From positions 31,767,376 through 31,831,375 of the forward strand of contig NC_044976.1 in assembly GCF_008728515.1 (NCBI RefSeq): a DNA stretch of 64,000 nucleotides, read 5' to 3'. The DNA comes from Papio anubis (lineage: Eukaryota; Chordata; Mammalia; Primates; Cercopithecidae). The notes beneath the pieces are model-generated. The model did not search any database, was not told the origin of the DNA, and worked only from the letters and a program-made list of their open reading frames with translations. Made by a program: the position numbers and the translations under genes. Below are positions 36,960 through 49,059 of the stretch, one piece after another (the first letter of the stretch is position 1; every line of letters begins with the position of its first letter).

Positions 36960-39150
36960 AAGGAAGGAGAGCAGGGAGGGACATATCAGCGATGCTCAGG
37001 GGCTCAGTTAGAGTCAGTTAGAGTCAGACCAAACCCAGTCTGACCCCAGGTCCGCCAAGTGGAGGCCAAGACCTGAGGCCACATGGGCTCATGTCTGACC
37101 CTGTCCCCTGCTCTCCCTGCCTCCCCTCCTAAAATGGTCCTCATCCTGCTTTGAATCCCTCCCTGGCTGCCTCTCACACAGCAAATGGGAGTGTAGCATT
37201 TCCAGACAGGGGGCTTCCTGCCTCATCTGTGCTTTGCAGGAGTCCATGTACAGGTGCAGGCACTTCAGATGCACTAAAAAGTTTCTGTGCCTTGCTGGAC
37301 TGGACTTGGAGGGCACTTCTCCAGGGGCAAGGGCCAGAAGACTCATAAGGAGGCGGAGAGGAAGCTGTAAACTCTAAAGTGGTCTTCTTCATCAAGGCGG
37401 CAGAAAGGGGTGGATGGCGAACTGTGTACCTGGGTGGCATGGCCCAGAGAGTGTGGGAGATGGCAGCCTCGGCCCTTCTGGAGGCTCCCTTGGGGGATAC
37501 AGGCTCCCTGAGGAGTCCACCTGTATCCAGTGCCCACAGGCAGCTAGGGGCTCATGGAAAAGAAACAGGGAAGGATCAATCAGCCTAGACCACCAGCCAC
37601 CAACCCATCTTCCCAGGCAGCAGCAGATGAGTCCTCATGCCACATTCAGAGATGAGACTCTGATAACTACATGTGCTTTTTTTCCTTCTGAGGGAAACTC
37701 ACATATAACAAAATGCACAAATTGTCATGAACATGGTAATAAGCAAGTAAACATCATAATCTTGAGTGTACTTGTGCTGAGTTTTGACAAATGCCTGTAC
37801 CTGTGTAACCCAAACACCTGTCAAAACCACAGAACGTTGCTATCACTCTGGAAATTCCTTCACACTCTTTGCAGGCAATTCCTGTCCCACATGTGCTTTT
37901 AAGATGTGAGTGTGATATTTGGAAATGAAAGCTCTCTGAGCCTTGTCCAAAACTCTCAGCAGCTGAGACAAAAGACCCCAAGGACAAGCATTAAAAACAT
38001 CATAAAAACTGAGTTTCAAGTGATTCATTTGTCATCTTGTCTATTTCTCCCCCTTCCTCTCCATACTCCAAGTAGAACAAAACTCACTATTTAGTGCAGT
38101 GGTCGCAACTAAGTAGACTGACTTATTGGAAAGACCTACTTACTGTCCAGTGATGGACAGAAAAGCTGAATGAGAACAAAAAAGCATGGTAGGAAGAAAA
38201 ATGGAATGAGAGAAAGGTGAGGCTGAAGAGAAAAATGGAGGGAGATAGAGAAAAGTCCATTCTAACTTATCTTATGCTACACAGATTGATTTTATTTAAG
38301 CCATGCTTACAGCAAAGGAAAAATTTTTTTATCATATGTAATGTATTACTTTTGAAAGCATATTGCTCCATTTCCATTTAAATTAAATAAACATTAATTA
38401 TGAATCATAGCAGTGGATGTGACTTTTCAGTACCCTTCGAAACCATTTGCCTCTACAATAGCAGTTAATTCTCTATCGTCTGTGAGCTCTTTGTAGATTA
38501 TCCTACAAAATAAAGTATAACTACAGGGCCCTGGCTCCTAGGAATTCCAGTCTCCAAATACAGTGGGAAGCTCTGTTTCTCCCTCCTAGCTCTTCCCATC
38601 ATGAGGGGACAACATATGAAATGTCAGCTACTGAGAAAACTGCCACTCCCCTTGGACAAATAAAATTGAGAAGAGGTGGATTTTTTCCTGGGAATGAGGC
38701 AGTAGAATGGTAAAGTGATTTAGGAAGAAAATGTGTCTTTGGAAGAAGAAAGAACAGAGAGGATTCTAGGGAACATTTAAGAACTCAAAATATTGGATAG
38801 AGAAACAAAACTGGAGAGAACAGAGAAGAAGGGGTAAAAGGAAAAAATGTGATTTAGTCAAGAAACCCAGGATATTTCACTGCACCAGGGGAGTGAAGCC
38901 TTACACATCTGCTGGGGGGAGTCTCAGAGGTCCCTGTCCTACCCTCTACCCTGCAGGGTCTGCTTCTAGCTGTCCTGAGCTGGGTCTTTTTTATTTTTTC
39001 CAGGTGCATGCTTCAGTTCTTTCAGGTGACGAGCATCCTGGGATCTATGTAATTCTTTCCAAAGCAGGTGGATGAAGTTCATTTGTTTCACAGACCCAGG
39101 TGGGCATGTGTGTAACATATAGTTCTGACCCACTCAGGCATCTAGCACCA
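36960..39150. other. Intronic, mostly unassigned
   Basis: Part of the 3.9 kb intron between CUB 11 and Sushi 11. 37680-37900 (cacatataacaaaatgcaca, gttttgacaaatgcctgtac) is a LINE-like fragment. 37007-37027 has a short TTAGAGTCAG repeat. Nothing coding seen. Confidence 0.4.
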
Positions 39151-39239
39151 AGTGGGCCTTCTTTCTGCTCAGGCCCATGCTGTCACAGATGGTCAAGCCA
39201 ACCATGCCTTCCTACATTTTTCTCTTCCCGTTGCAAACC

Positions 39240-39660
39240 TAACAACTCAGGCATCCGCTTCTGCAAGGCCTAGCTTTAGCTCCTTTCCTTTGTACTTTCT
39301 TAGCACCTCAGGTTTCACTAAAATGACTGTGTCCATGTCCATCTCTCCCTCTAGATTTTGTGCTTTTGAAGGCAGGGGCCTTGTCTTATTCACCTTTGTG
39401 GAGACCTAACACAGGGCGTGGCACATTGCAGGTGCTCAATGTTTCTTCACGACATTTGCTTCTTCACCTGCCCACAACCATTCTCTCCCTTGAACCACTT
39501 CTCTACCATCTAGAGTCATCCAAGAGAGCACCTGTAATGCTGTCATGCACCTCTCCGTATCTACCTCTCTCTAGTGGACTTTGACTGACCCATCTTAATT
39601 GTTCCCAATCCGAGCACAGTGCCTGGCATGTTGTAAATGCTCAATAAGTATATGCTGAAT
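39240..39660 (+). repeat. L2 LINE 3' fragments
   Basis: gcttttgaaggcaggggcct, tgtcttattcacctttgtgg and gcacattgcaggtgctcaat (to 39443), then cacagtgcctggcatgttgt and aaatgctcaataagtata (39610-39660): the L2 3' end seen twice. Confidence 0.7.
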
Positions 39661-40289
39661 AAAAGTGCAAAAAATGCTGCTGCCTACCTATTCTTCCCTG
39701 TACCCAGTGGAGAAAGGGGGTGGGGCAGGCAGTCCCAGTATGCAAGCAGTTTCCCTAGAAACCTCTTTCTTTGATCCCCAGAAGGCACATCCACAAATCT
39801 TTTTCTGTGAAGAGTATTTAGTAGTGACCACTGAGGGATGCCAGAAGCCAGGATATAAGGGTTTGAGCCTGCAGTGAGAAATCTGGTAGAAGATGAGTGA
39901 GGTATCCAATGAGAGGAGGAACTTCAAAAATAATCGCATCACAGAACTAGAGGTTAGAGAGGCCAGGTTTTAGAACTGGGGGAGGAAGGCACAATATTCT
40001 TACATCCCAATTATATACTGGGACCTTGGCCAATGCAAGTCCCCTTTCCATACCTGGTGTGGATACTGAGCAGGCATACAGGTTTTCGAGTAACAGACAC
40101 TTGGATGAGAACTCAGCCTTGAGGAGGTTTCAGACCTTCTCCAGGCTTTAGCATCCTCACCTAGGCTTGTGGGAAGGCTTACGTGGGATGGACAACATGC
40201 AGCTCCAATATAACCCTTGCTCAGAAGGGGCTCAGTAACTGCTAGGTCCCACCCTGAACCCCGTACCAGCCAAGACCCCGGATTCTTAC

Positions 40290-40394
40290 TTTTGTATTCC
40301 AAGTGGAAGCCAGCTGCAGAGACGCTGATATCTGAGTAGAAATGAAGGTAGAGCTGGTTGGAGGTGCTGTTCAGAAGGGCAGGCACAGTTGTTC
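40290..40394 (-). CDS. CSMD2: CSMD2 exon, CUB domain end (inferred CUB 11)
   Basis: Exon of 105 bp, phase 1 to 1. The acceptor uses TAG (TTGCCCTAG), the donor is ACAAAA|GTAAGA. Encodes GTTVPALLNSTSNQLYLHFY and ends SVSAAGFHLEYK. NST is a sequon. The exon closes the CUB fold with the SNQLYLHFYSD and GFHLEY strands. It is followed by a 3874 bp intron holding L2, an L1-like piece and a long GA/TC tract. Confidence 0.95.
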
Positions 40395-40854
40395 CTAGGG
40401 CAAGGATACCAGGGGTCATTTAAGTTTGGCTCCTCCAGGCCCTTGCATTCCTTCCCATTCTTCTGGATTTTGCTACCTGCTGACATTCTGCTCCCAAGGC
40501 CCCCAGATGTCCCCAGTTATGAAACTCACTAAATGACAAATTAGCACTCCTCAGAGGGCTAGGTGTCCAATGGCTGAGGGAGGGGAAACTCTAATCTGCT
40601 TGCTGTAAAATGAGCAGTGGCAGGGCCATGTGTCCACAGGAGGGTGAGGTATGAGTTCGGTCTCCTCTTAGCCATCTTCAGGATAGCTCTGACCCGTATT
40701 ATTCTCTGGGCAGTCCTGCAGGGTGGACAGTTTATCTGGAGCATCTGACTCCTCTTTATCTCCTGGCCATCTAGAGTTCTGGGCCTAAAAGATTCAGATA
40801 ATTGCCCTGGCCACTGGGCACAGCTATACACCACACTCAGTCAGAATTCCATCA

Positions 40855-41432
40855 CTAGAATGGCAAAATGGTGTTGCCACTTTGGAAAACAGTTAGGAAG
40901 TTCCTCCAAAAGTTAAACATAGAGTTCCCCCATGACCCAGCAATTCCACTCCTAGGTGTATACTCAAGAGAAGTGACAACATGTGTTCACACCAAGACTT
41001 GTGCATGAGCATTATTCATAACAGCACACAAGTGGAAACAAGCCATTGACTGATGAACGGACACACAAAATATGCTCTGTCCTTACAGTGACGTGCTGAA
41101 CCATACTGTGACTTGGTGAACTTTGGAGACATCATGTTAAGTGAAAGAAGCCAAACACAGAAGGCTTCCATTTATATGAAATGCCCAGAATAGGCAAATG
41201 CATAGAGATAGAAAGTAGATTGCTGGTAACTAGAGGTTAGGTGTGGGCTGGGGAGGGGAGTGCAAATGGGTACCTGGTTTTTTTTGGGGTGGTCAAAATG
41301 CTCTGGGACTAGATAGTAGTGATGGTTGTAGGACCTTTTGAATCTACTGAAAACCACTGCTGTGTCCACTTGAAAATGGTGAATTTCATGGAATATAAAT
41401 TATATCTCAATAATAATAATAATAATAATAAT
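40855..41432 (+). mobile_element. Old L1 3' end with (AAT)n tail
   Basis: ccactttggaaaacagttag, catgacccagcaattccact, ggtaactagaggttaggtgt, tgaaaatggtgaatttcatg, then AAT repeats (41409-41432). Lies 73 bases from the 97 bp CUB exon donor; antisense to the gene. Confidence 0.85.
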
Positions 41433-41504
41433 GATAATAGCAATGTTCATGATGATGAGTTCTAGCACCACCCTCCAAACTGAAGTCCCTGGAAACCAGC
41501 TTAC

Positions 41505-41601
41505 CTGAGAAACTCCCCAGCATGGTTACAGTGTTATCTGCACCATCAAATACTTCCAGGGAGTCCCAGTTCTGCTCTGTGACAAAACTGATGACTTGGA
41601 T
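41505..41601 (-). CDS. CSMD2: CSMD2 exon, CUB domain middle (inferred CUB 11)
   Basis: Exon of 97 bp, phase 0 to 1. Acceptor CTGCCTTCCCAG, donor CTCAG|GTAAGC. Residues IQVISFVTEQNWDSLEVFDG include the NWDSLEVFDG motif typical of the calcium-binding edge of CUB domains, followed by ADNTVTMLGSFS. No cysteine. The adjoining 3' intron (1110 bp) contains an antisense L1 3' end. Confidence 0.96.
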
Positions 41602-42651
41602 CTGGGAAGGCAGAGGATTGAATTGTTGGTTAGGCAGCCTGCGTCCCTCCCTCCTTCTCTGCTTTCCCTTTCTGCCCTTCCCATAGTTAATTCAAATTTG
41701 TTGAGCATCTACTCTGGGCCTAACACTATGCTAGTCCCTTCCAATAAAAGTAAGATGCAGCCCCAACTCCAAGGAGCTCGTTGTCCAGTGGGGAAGACAG
41801 ATGTGGAAAACAATGATTAGAAGACAGTGGGATATTTTGCAAAGTAGAGAATGGGGAAAAGAAATTCCAGGAAGTGGGAAGACAGTCTCACTGTCTCCTC
41901 ATCTCTGGAACATTCCTCGGGTTTCTCCACTTTCCTGCCTTGATTGCATCAGATGTCCTGCAGCAATGAGCCCATAACCCACTCCTGCCCGGATCTGTCT
42001 GCTGGAGTCCCAGTTTGCTGCCTCTCCGTTGGCTTTGCAGGCTCCTGACCCTCTTCCATGCCTTGGCACCAATGCTGGGGACTCCCTTTGCCTGGCTTTT
42101 ACCCCTGGGTACCAGTTATGCCCCCAGTTCAGCTTCTACAGCTCAGGCTGTGCGAGGTTCCCTAGGTGTGTGCCTGGCAGTTCTCTGTGCTTCAGCTGTG
42201 CTGGGAGCTTTTCTCTTCCTTCTCATCAGCACTGCCTCCCTTCTAACCCTCAAAATCTTAAGAAAATCTTTAGCCATTTGAGAAACAACTTCTATGAATC
42301 CTTCCCACACTTCAGATTCCAGCTCCAGGCCCATTCCTTCTTTTAGCCTCCCCTCCTGGCCAGGGCCAAGCGATGTCCACCTCTCCTCCTTCCTGGATTA
42401 CCCAACTCCCACCGCATGCCCCTGAAGCTCTTGGGGTCTGGAACCTACTGTGTTTTCTGCTTGGGGGCCACATCTCCATATTTGGACTGAGTCTCCTTAG
42501 CCACAGGGCCAGGTACAGGGCTGATGTGTCTCTTCCTGGCTTACCCTGACTCAGGCCTTGGCACCAGCCAGCATCTGTGGTCGGCCACCTGTGAGCAGTT
42601 ACCTGTGAGCAGACGGCCACCTGCCGGACCGAGGCACCTCCTTGCCCCTAC

Positions 42652-42776
42652 CTGGATGCCAGCGCCTTCAGGGACCACGATCTTCCACACACAGTTGAGG
42701 CTGTTGAGGTATGGCTCTGGGAAGCCGGGGGACAGGATGGTGCCCCTGCGCTCCGTGAGGTTGCCTCCACACGGCA
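42652..42776 (-). CDS. CSMD2: CSMD2 exon, CUB domain start (inferred CUB 11)
   Basis: Exon of 125 bp, phase 1 to 0. Acceptor CCTCTCCTCCCAG, donor ATCCAG|GTAGGG. Reads VPCGGNLTERRGTILSPGFP and then NSLNCVWKIVVPEGAGIQ. Both cysteines of the first CUB disulfide are present; NLT is a sequon. Because 125 is not a multiple of three, skipping it alone would break the frame; skipping it with the next exon (together 222 bp) would not. Confidence 0.96.
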
Positions 42777-43179
42777 CTGGGAGGAGAGGCCGTCGGGTCA
42801 GAGGCTTTGTGGCCTCCCGTGGGAGCCTCCCCAAGCAGACTCCTCCCTCAGGGCCCCCAGCCTCTGTTTGTCCTCCTCCCCATGGGAGTGTCTCCCTAAT
42901 GTCCCCAGTCCTGCCTTCTCCATGGCCTCTCCCCATGCAACTCTCTTTGGGGCCCTGGGCTCCGCTCCTCTCTCCACATGTGCCCCCTTCCCAGTACCCC
43001 GGCTGTCTTCCACACAGCCCACAGCGCCGGGGACTGGAGCTGACTGGAACACCCCACCTCAGCCATGCGGTGGGAAGCGGCCGCTGTGTGCCGTGGGGCA
43101 TCGCTGGGGCTGACTGCCTCCCCTAGAGGGAAAGGACTACGTACCGCCCCCCGCACCCCCAACGCCCGGGTCCTGGTTA

Positions 43180-43419
<240 letters not shown>

Positions 43420-44089
43420 TCACCCCCCAGAAACGCCCAGGGACAGACATACAACGGGTCTGGAATAAAGACCGTCTGGATGAAACCCTGAGAGGCTCTG
43501 GAAGCTCTCCCGTAGGGAAGGGCTCGAGGGCTAACTAGGAAGATGCCTGTTACACTGAAGCATGGTTGGACACACAGAGCTACAGCACAGCTCCTGGAAA
43601 GCATGGGAGGTAGAGCCGTGGACCTCCCACAGACCTTAGGCCCAGTTTTGTTCTTTGCTTTCCCAATGACGCCCCTCACTCAGCAGGGTCCCACTTTCCC
43701 TAGCAAGGAGAATGGGCCTTCCTCCTCCACCTTCTCAGGGCCTTCACCCTGCCTCTGTCCTGTTTTCCCCATGTGCCTTAAGATCCTGCCTGGGGCCCTG
43801 CCCTCCATGACCCCCGTCTTCTCTCCCTCCTGCCGCCCACAATGGTGATGGGCCCGGGATGGCCTCCCCTCTGGCAGGATCACCCCTGCAGAGAAACACA
43901 GCTCATCCTGGGCAGAATCGAAAGAACAGGACCATGCTTAGAACCTGGGCCCTACAGAAGTGGATGTTCTCCTGGGCAAGTGGAGGTTGGGGCCTGGGGG
44001 TGAAAGCCAGGGTGCTCCAAACTGCCTTTCTGGGCCGGTAAGGAAGGGGACTAACACCGACTGGCTGGCTGGTACCAGCTAGTTCCTGA

Positions 44090-44260
44090 AGCCTCTTTGC
44101 ATCCTATCAGTGAGGCATTGCGATTGCCCTCTTCTCACAGGTGAGCAAACAGGCTCTGAGGCCTGGCGTAGCTGGAGCCTAGCTCCAAGGTGGGGAGGTG
44201 GGATTCAAATCCATGTCCACGGCACTTCAAAGCCTGTGTTTTCCCCGCACCTTTACTGTG
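44090..44260 (-). repeat. MIR SINE (minus), weak
   Basis: gtgagcaaacaggctctgag and gtgggattcaaatccatgtc are two MIR blocks in reverse; the rest is decayed. Confidence 0.5.
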
Positions 44261-44604
44261 CCTGGCAGACAAAGCCAAGCTCCAGGGGAGTCTAGGTAAG
44301 ACGCCTGGGCTGGTCTCTTCAGTGCCATCTGGACCATGCCAGACAATGGGTGGGGTGGGGAAGGGGAAAAAATTAGCTTCCCTTGTCTGATTTCCTTCCT
44401 CATTTAACACAGAACTTGTCTAAGAAATGTCTGCTGAGTAAGTGAATGTATAAAATTCAACTGAATTTCAAGGAATTGCCCTACAAACTAGTAACTGCCC
44501 CCAAACACCCTAAGACTAGAGGTCAAAGATCCCTGTTCCTTCGATCACGAGTCCCTTAAGAACCGAGATCACCTTCCTACCTCCGGCGTCCATGTCCTCC
44601 ATAC

Positions 44605-44700
44605 CTTGGTAGACAAAGTGGAAGCCTCTGGCTGGTGCGAGGCCTTTGGCACTGAACTTAATAAGAACTTGATTGGAGGTGGCCAAGGGCAATGATTCTC
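44605..44700 (-). CDS. CSMD2: CSMD2 exon, CUB domain C-terminal third (inferred CUB 10)
   Basis: Exon of 96 bp, phase 1 to 1, 32 codons, the shortest phase-symmetric CUB exon here. Acceptor TATCTCGGCAG, donor CCAAG|GTATGG. It reads ESLPLATSNQVLIKFSAKG and ends RGFHFVYQ, the typical last CUB strands with the SN-x-(V/L)-x-(L/I)-x-F pattern and the closing G-F-x-x-x-Y. No cysteine. It follows the longest intron on this side of the gene (7165 bp), which carries an antisense L1 and several Alu copies. Confidence 0.95.
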
Positions 44701-44869
44701 CTGCCGAGATAAGGGGCGAGGAGGAGAGAACAGTGAGTCCAGCAGGTTGGTCCAGAAGATAAAATCCAGGCCAGGAAGGATTTCATGCAGCAATTCCTAG
44801 CAATTCCTTCCAGTACCCCATGCAGCAATTCCTTCCACATTCCAGGCCTTCCTGAAATGAAATCTTACA

Positions 44870-46190
44870 CTTTTTACTGCGCTTTACAATTTAAAGTTTC
44901 TAGAAAGCTTTTCATCCACAGTCTTAACTTGACCTGTGGTCATGGTGAGGTTGGCATGACAGAGTTGAGTACCCTCATTTAATAAAGAAAGAAAGAGAGG
45001 CCCAGAAAGATTAAATGACCTGTGCCGGAAAGGAGAAGGCTGCTAAGGATGTGTGGAGCGAGAGGGATGGAGAGAGTGGCTGTTACTAAGCCGACTGACT
45101 GGTGGTTTACTTGGAAAACTGACATGAATCTGCATTTTTAAAAATAGCATTGGCTTCTGGGAAGGAGGATGATGTGATCATCTGGGAGCAACTGGTCTTT
45201 CCCAGACACTCTCCCACCACCCTGTCGATAACCAGAGCGATGGTGTAATTTATTGCTCATACTGGAAAACTTCTGAGTCAAAGAAAGTGCTATCAATAGT
45301 TACGGTAGGACTGTCCCAGGCAAACCAGGATGTACTATTGCCTGCCAATAACACACAAACTGGGGGGAAGCTGCATGGCCACAGGAAACCAGGGTAGGCT
45401 GACAGCCTTTGTAGCAGAAGACAAAGGTGCATCTTCTGCTTGGTGTGGTACAGATAGGCCAGGGGAGAGACAGCACCAACGAGACCTGTAGCCAATTAGT
45501 GTAGTCGCCATCCTGGGGAAGCCCAGGGAGAACATGGGTGGAGGCAGCAGCATGGCCACTCTGCCTGCTGGCCCCCTGCAGACTTAGGGACCCCTGGGAA
45601 GGGCTGCTGACCCCAGACCCCATTCTCAGGAGGGAAACAGTGATTACAGAGAACCAGTAATCACTCCACTACAGTGAGGGCTAGAGTTAGGACCCACAAG
45701 GGAGCTACTGGGAGGTCCACCTGTACTTCCAGGAAGCTCAAGTGATGCCACCAACACGGGAGCAGAGAGCCTTTTGCAAAACAGGCTTAGATGTACATGT
45801 GACCCAGAGGACTCAGCCTGGCTAGGAGTCATTGCCCCAGCTAACAGTTATTGCCCCAGCTAACAGTCATTGCCCCAGCTAACATGTAGCTGCCAAAGCA
45901 GAAAGAAACTCATGAAGACAAAGCTTCCCTTTGTTATCACTGCCATCTCCAACTCCTCCTCCAGATGGATGTGAGCAGAGTGAAACTCAGCTTTTCTCTT
46001 TGGCCTGACAGATGTGGATAAGGACCCTAGTGAGCTCTCACAGAACCCATGTCAACTTCAGCCCTGAAGGCACATGGGCCTCCATCTTCGAGAGAGAGCA
46101 ATTAGTAAAATCACTGGACATAAGAAAAAATGTTAAAGTTTTGAGGAAGGAGATCACTCTGAGAGGTCAAAGCAAATGCTTTATTTGAAC
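44870..46190. other. Intronic, no gene seen
   Basis: Unassigned except for the 19 bp triple repeat. 45639-45647 and 45657-45665 form a 9 bp perfect inverted repeat (AGTGATTAC / GTAATCACT). Confidence 0.4.
45827..45883. repeat. 19 bp tandem repeat, three copies
   Basis: Unit AGTCATTGCCCCAGCTAAC; copies at 45827-45845, 45846-45864 (one base different) and 45865-45883. Confidence 0.95.
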
Positions 46191-46199
46191 CACAATAAA

Positions 46200-47745
46200 G
46201 AACAGGCAAAACTCTCAGCAGATGTTCAGTCATGGTTGTCATGAGATTAAATCTAGCATTGCATCTGTGAAGTCAGAGGATGAAGGATCTGAGATCAATA
46301 GAGATGAGAATGCTAGTGCAAGCAGCTGGATTCCACAGAAACTGAACAGTGAAGTGGAGATGAAATTTTGGAAATTCTCTCAGAATCCACAGAAAAAGTA
46401 TAAAGAGATTAAAATAACGAGAGAAATGACAAGTGACATGAAAGATGAAAAAAAAATCCATATGCATATATCAGGAATTCCAGAAAGAGAAGACAGAGAA
46501 ATTGAAGGAGAAAAAAAATCACTTAAGGCAGGGTGCGGTAGCTCACATCTGTAATCCCAACACTTTGGGAGGCCGAGGTGGGCGGATCACCTGAGGTCAG
46601 GAGTTTGTGACCAGCCTGACCGACGTGGTGAAAATCCATCTCTATTAAACATATAAAAATTAGCCGGGTGTGGTGTAGCACAACTGGAGTCTCAGCTACT
46701 TGGAAGGCTGAGGCAGGAGAATCGCTTGAGCCTGGGAGGCAGAGGTTACAGTGAGCTGAGATCGCACCACTGCACTCCAGCCTGGGCGACAGAGTGAGAC
46801 TCTGTCTCCCCCGCACACACAAAAAAATCATTTAAGAAAGAAGACACTTTTCCTAAGATGTGAGGTTCAGACTGAAGTATCTGCCAAGTGCAAGATAGAA
46901 TTAGTGAGAAGAGACTTCCACCACAACACATCCTAGTGGGCTTTTTCATTAACAACAAAAAAGAAAATCATATAGACAGAAAAGCACAGGTTATGTACAA
47001 GGACAAAGAATCACGCTGGACTCCAATTTGTCTGTAACAGTAAATGGTGGAATAATTACTGTAGTTTTGAAAGATAAAGTTTGACCCATAATTTGATTTG
47101 CAATCAAGTTGTTATTTATATCTATGTCAAAAGGAAAGCATTCTCATATATGCATGGTGACAGAAAGTACTGCAGTTATAAGCCCTACTGAAAAACAAAA
47201 AAACAAAAAAACAAAAAAACGAAAAAACAAATCCAAAACTAAAGTAGGGAATTCAGGAACCAGCACGGATAAATACAACCAGAAAAGTATAATGAGCTAA
47301 CAAAACAAAATGAGCTAACAAAACAAAATGCAAATGCAAAAATTTGCTCTTGGGGAAGAAGTCCACAATTTAAAAAATAACCACTATAACATTAATATAA
47401 AAGTCCAAATATATCAAGAAGAACTTGAAAATTTAGAGATGGGTCAGGTATGTATGGAAAAGCGAGGAAGCAAAATAAAAACAACACAAACAAAAGCACA
47501 GAAAGAACAATACAAGATGACAGATGTCAGACCAAGTAATTCACTTGTAAAATAAATGAGTCAACTTCCTCTTAAAAGAAAAAGAGTTGGAGAAAATGAG
47601 AGAAGATATGTCAGGAAAACAGATGCAAAAATTGCTAGAAATACAAGAAGACAACAAAATATCATAATTGTAATGGGAAATACTTTCATGCAACATTCAC
47701 AATCATTGATACATCAAATAGAAAAACAAAATGAAGACTGTTGAG
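46200..47745 (+). mobile_element. HAL1/L1-like LINE fragment, split by an Alu
   Basis: A-rich plus-strand sequence with coiled-coil-like coding remnants typical of LINE ORF1 (for example ISGIPEREDREIEGEKKS near 46470-46530), resuming after the Alu with ccacaacacatcctagtggg and gtaaatggtggaataattac. Multiple stops. Family assignment tentative. Confidence 0.45.
46527..46820 (+). mobile_element. AluS SINE
   Basis: Plus-strand Alu from ggcagggtgcggtagctcac, flanked by AAAAAATCACTTAA (left) and AAAAAATCATTTAA (right). Inserted in the LINE fragment. Confidence 0.93.
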
Positions 47746-47876
47746 TAGCAGTCCTTTAGCTTTTTCTCCCCCAGCACAACTCAGGGACAGGGACTTAGTG
47801 CACTCCCATCAGTACCAATGGCTCGTTACAGTGTTTCTCCGAATGAGGAATAAGGGACTCTCTGAATACACTGAAA

Positions 47877-47890
47877 TTGACACCTACAGG
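47877..47890. repeat. Target-site duplication of rearranged Alu (left)
   Basis: TTGACACCTACAGG; pairs with 48148-48161 (TTGATATCTACAGG), 12 of 14 identical. Confidence 0.75.
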
Positions 47891-48147
47891 TTTTTTTTTT
47901 CTTTTTCTTTTGAGATGGAGTCTCGCTCTGTTGCCCAGGCTGGAGTGCAATGGCGCAATCTTGGCTCACTGCTACCTCTGCCTCCCAGGTTCAAGTGATT
48001 TTCCTGCCTCAGCCTCCCCAGTGGCTGGGATTACAGGCACCCACCACCATGCCCAGTGAATTTTTGTAGTTTTAGTAGAGATGGGGTTTCACTGTAATCC
48101 CAGCACTGTGGGAGGCTGAGGCAGGTGGATCACTTGAAGTCAGGAGT
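47891..48147 (-). mobile_element. 5'-inverted Alu
   Basis: From 47891 to about 48092 it is a minus-strand Alu running from the T tail to gagatggggtttcac. From 48093 the sequence switches to plus-strand Alu 5' sequence (tgtaatcccagcactgtggg to gtcaggagttt). The single flanking duplication shows that both parts arrived in one insertion, so this is one Alu with its 5' segment inverted. Confidence 0.85.
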
Positions 48148-48169
48148 TTGATATCTACAGGTCTTATAC

Positions 48170-48210
48170 ATCTCTCTCTCTCTCTCTCTTTCTCTCACTC
48201 TCTCTTCTTC
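48170..48210. repeat. (TC)n low-complexity tract
   Basis: Interrupted TC repeats directly before a T-tailed Alu. Confidence 0.85.
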
Positions 48211-48220
48211 CTCCCCCAAC

Positions 48221-48495
48221 TTTTTTTTTTTTTTTTTTGAGACGGAGTCTCGCTCTGTCACCCAGGCTGGAGTGCAGTGGCCGGATCTCAGCTCACTGCA
48301 AACTCCGCTTCCCGGGTTTATGCTATTCTCCTGCCTCAGCTTCCCAAGTAGCTGGGACTACAGGCGCCCGCCACCTCGCCTGGCTAGTTTTTTGTATTTT
48401 TTTAGTAGAGACGGGGTTTCACCATGTTAGCCAGGATGGTCTCAATCTCCTGACCTCGTGATCCGCCCGTCTTGGCCTCCCAAAGTGCTGGGATT
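48221..48495 (-). mobile_element. AluY, Old World monkey-type lineage, 5'-truncated
   Basis: Minus Alu with ggccggatctcagctcactg, ccacctcgcctggctagttt and gatccgcccgtcttggcctc, the same diagnostic set as at 6188-6502. It stops at gtgctgggatt. Flanks ctcccccaac and ctcccctacc suggest a degraded duplication. Confidence 0.9.
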
Positions 48496-48654
48496 CTCCC
48501 CTACCTTCTCCTTCCTTCTTTCCCTTCCCTTCCCTTCCTGTTTCTATTGGTCCTATACACTTATATCTATATCCATATTTATATCTATGTCTTAAATGTA
48601 GACCTCTCTATCTCTCTTTACTTGATCCTTACTATACCTCTAAATCTATAGCTA

Positions 48655-48657
48655 TAC

Positions 48658-48705
<48 letters not shown>

Positions 48706-48706
48706 G
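48655..48706. repeat. (TATC)n microsatellite, about 12 units
   Basis: Pure CTAT/TATC tetranucleotide run, likely polymorphic in length. Confidence 0.96.
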
Positions 48707-48854
48707 TTTTGAAAAGGCATCCTACTCCAGGAGTTCCTGATTTACACTCTTGGTTGGGTGTGTATGTGTGAGGTGGTGGTTACAAAAAAATCATTTGGTT
48801 GAGAATCACTGATACAATAGATTTGAATAACAAAATTGAGTAAGACTGATTTAA

Positions 48855-49020
48855 TGGCAATTACAAATCTCATTTACTCCTAACACTATAGGAAGTAGGA
48901 TTCTTTCTCTTTGCATTTTACAGAGGAGGAAACTGAAGCTCAGAGAGGTCAAGTATTGTGCCCTAAGTCATCTAGAAAGCAAACAGGAGAGCTAAGAAAA
49001 GAGTGTGATTGTACAGCCTC
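48855..49020 (-). repeat. MIR SINE (minus)
   Basis: caaatctcatttactcctaa, cattttacagaggaggaaac and tgaagctcagagaggtcaag are reverse MIR blocks. Confidence 0.75.
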
Positions 49021-49059
49021 AGCTCATTCGTCCTGCTTCTCTACCTTACAGAGAATACA

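Noticed and set aside
42015..42281. Hydrophobic 88-residue frame resembling a small membrane protein
   Set aside because: No promoter or splice evidence, leucine-rich by CT-rich composition, inside a CSMD2 intron.
42524..43126. 200-residue open frame on the plus strand
   Set aside because: It is antisense to two CSMD2 exons in a GC-rich stretch where stops are rare; the residues are low-complexity proline and serine.
45639..45665. 9 bp inverted repeat as a possible RNA hairpin
   Set aside because: Too short and isolated to be distinguished from chance in 64 kb.
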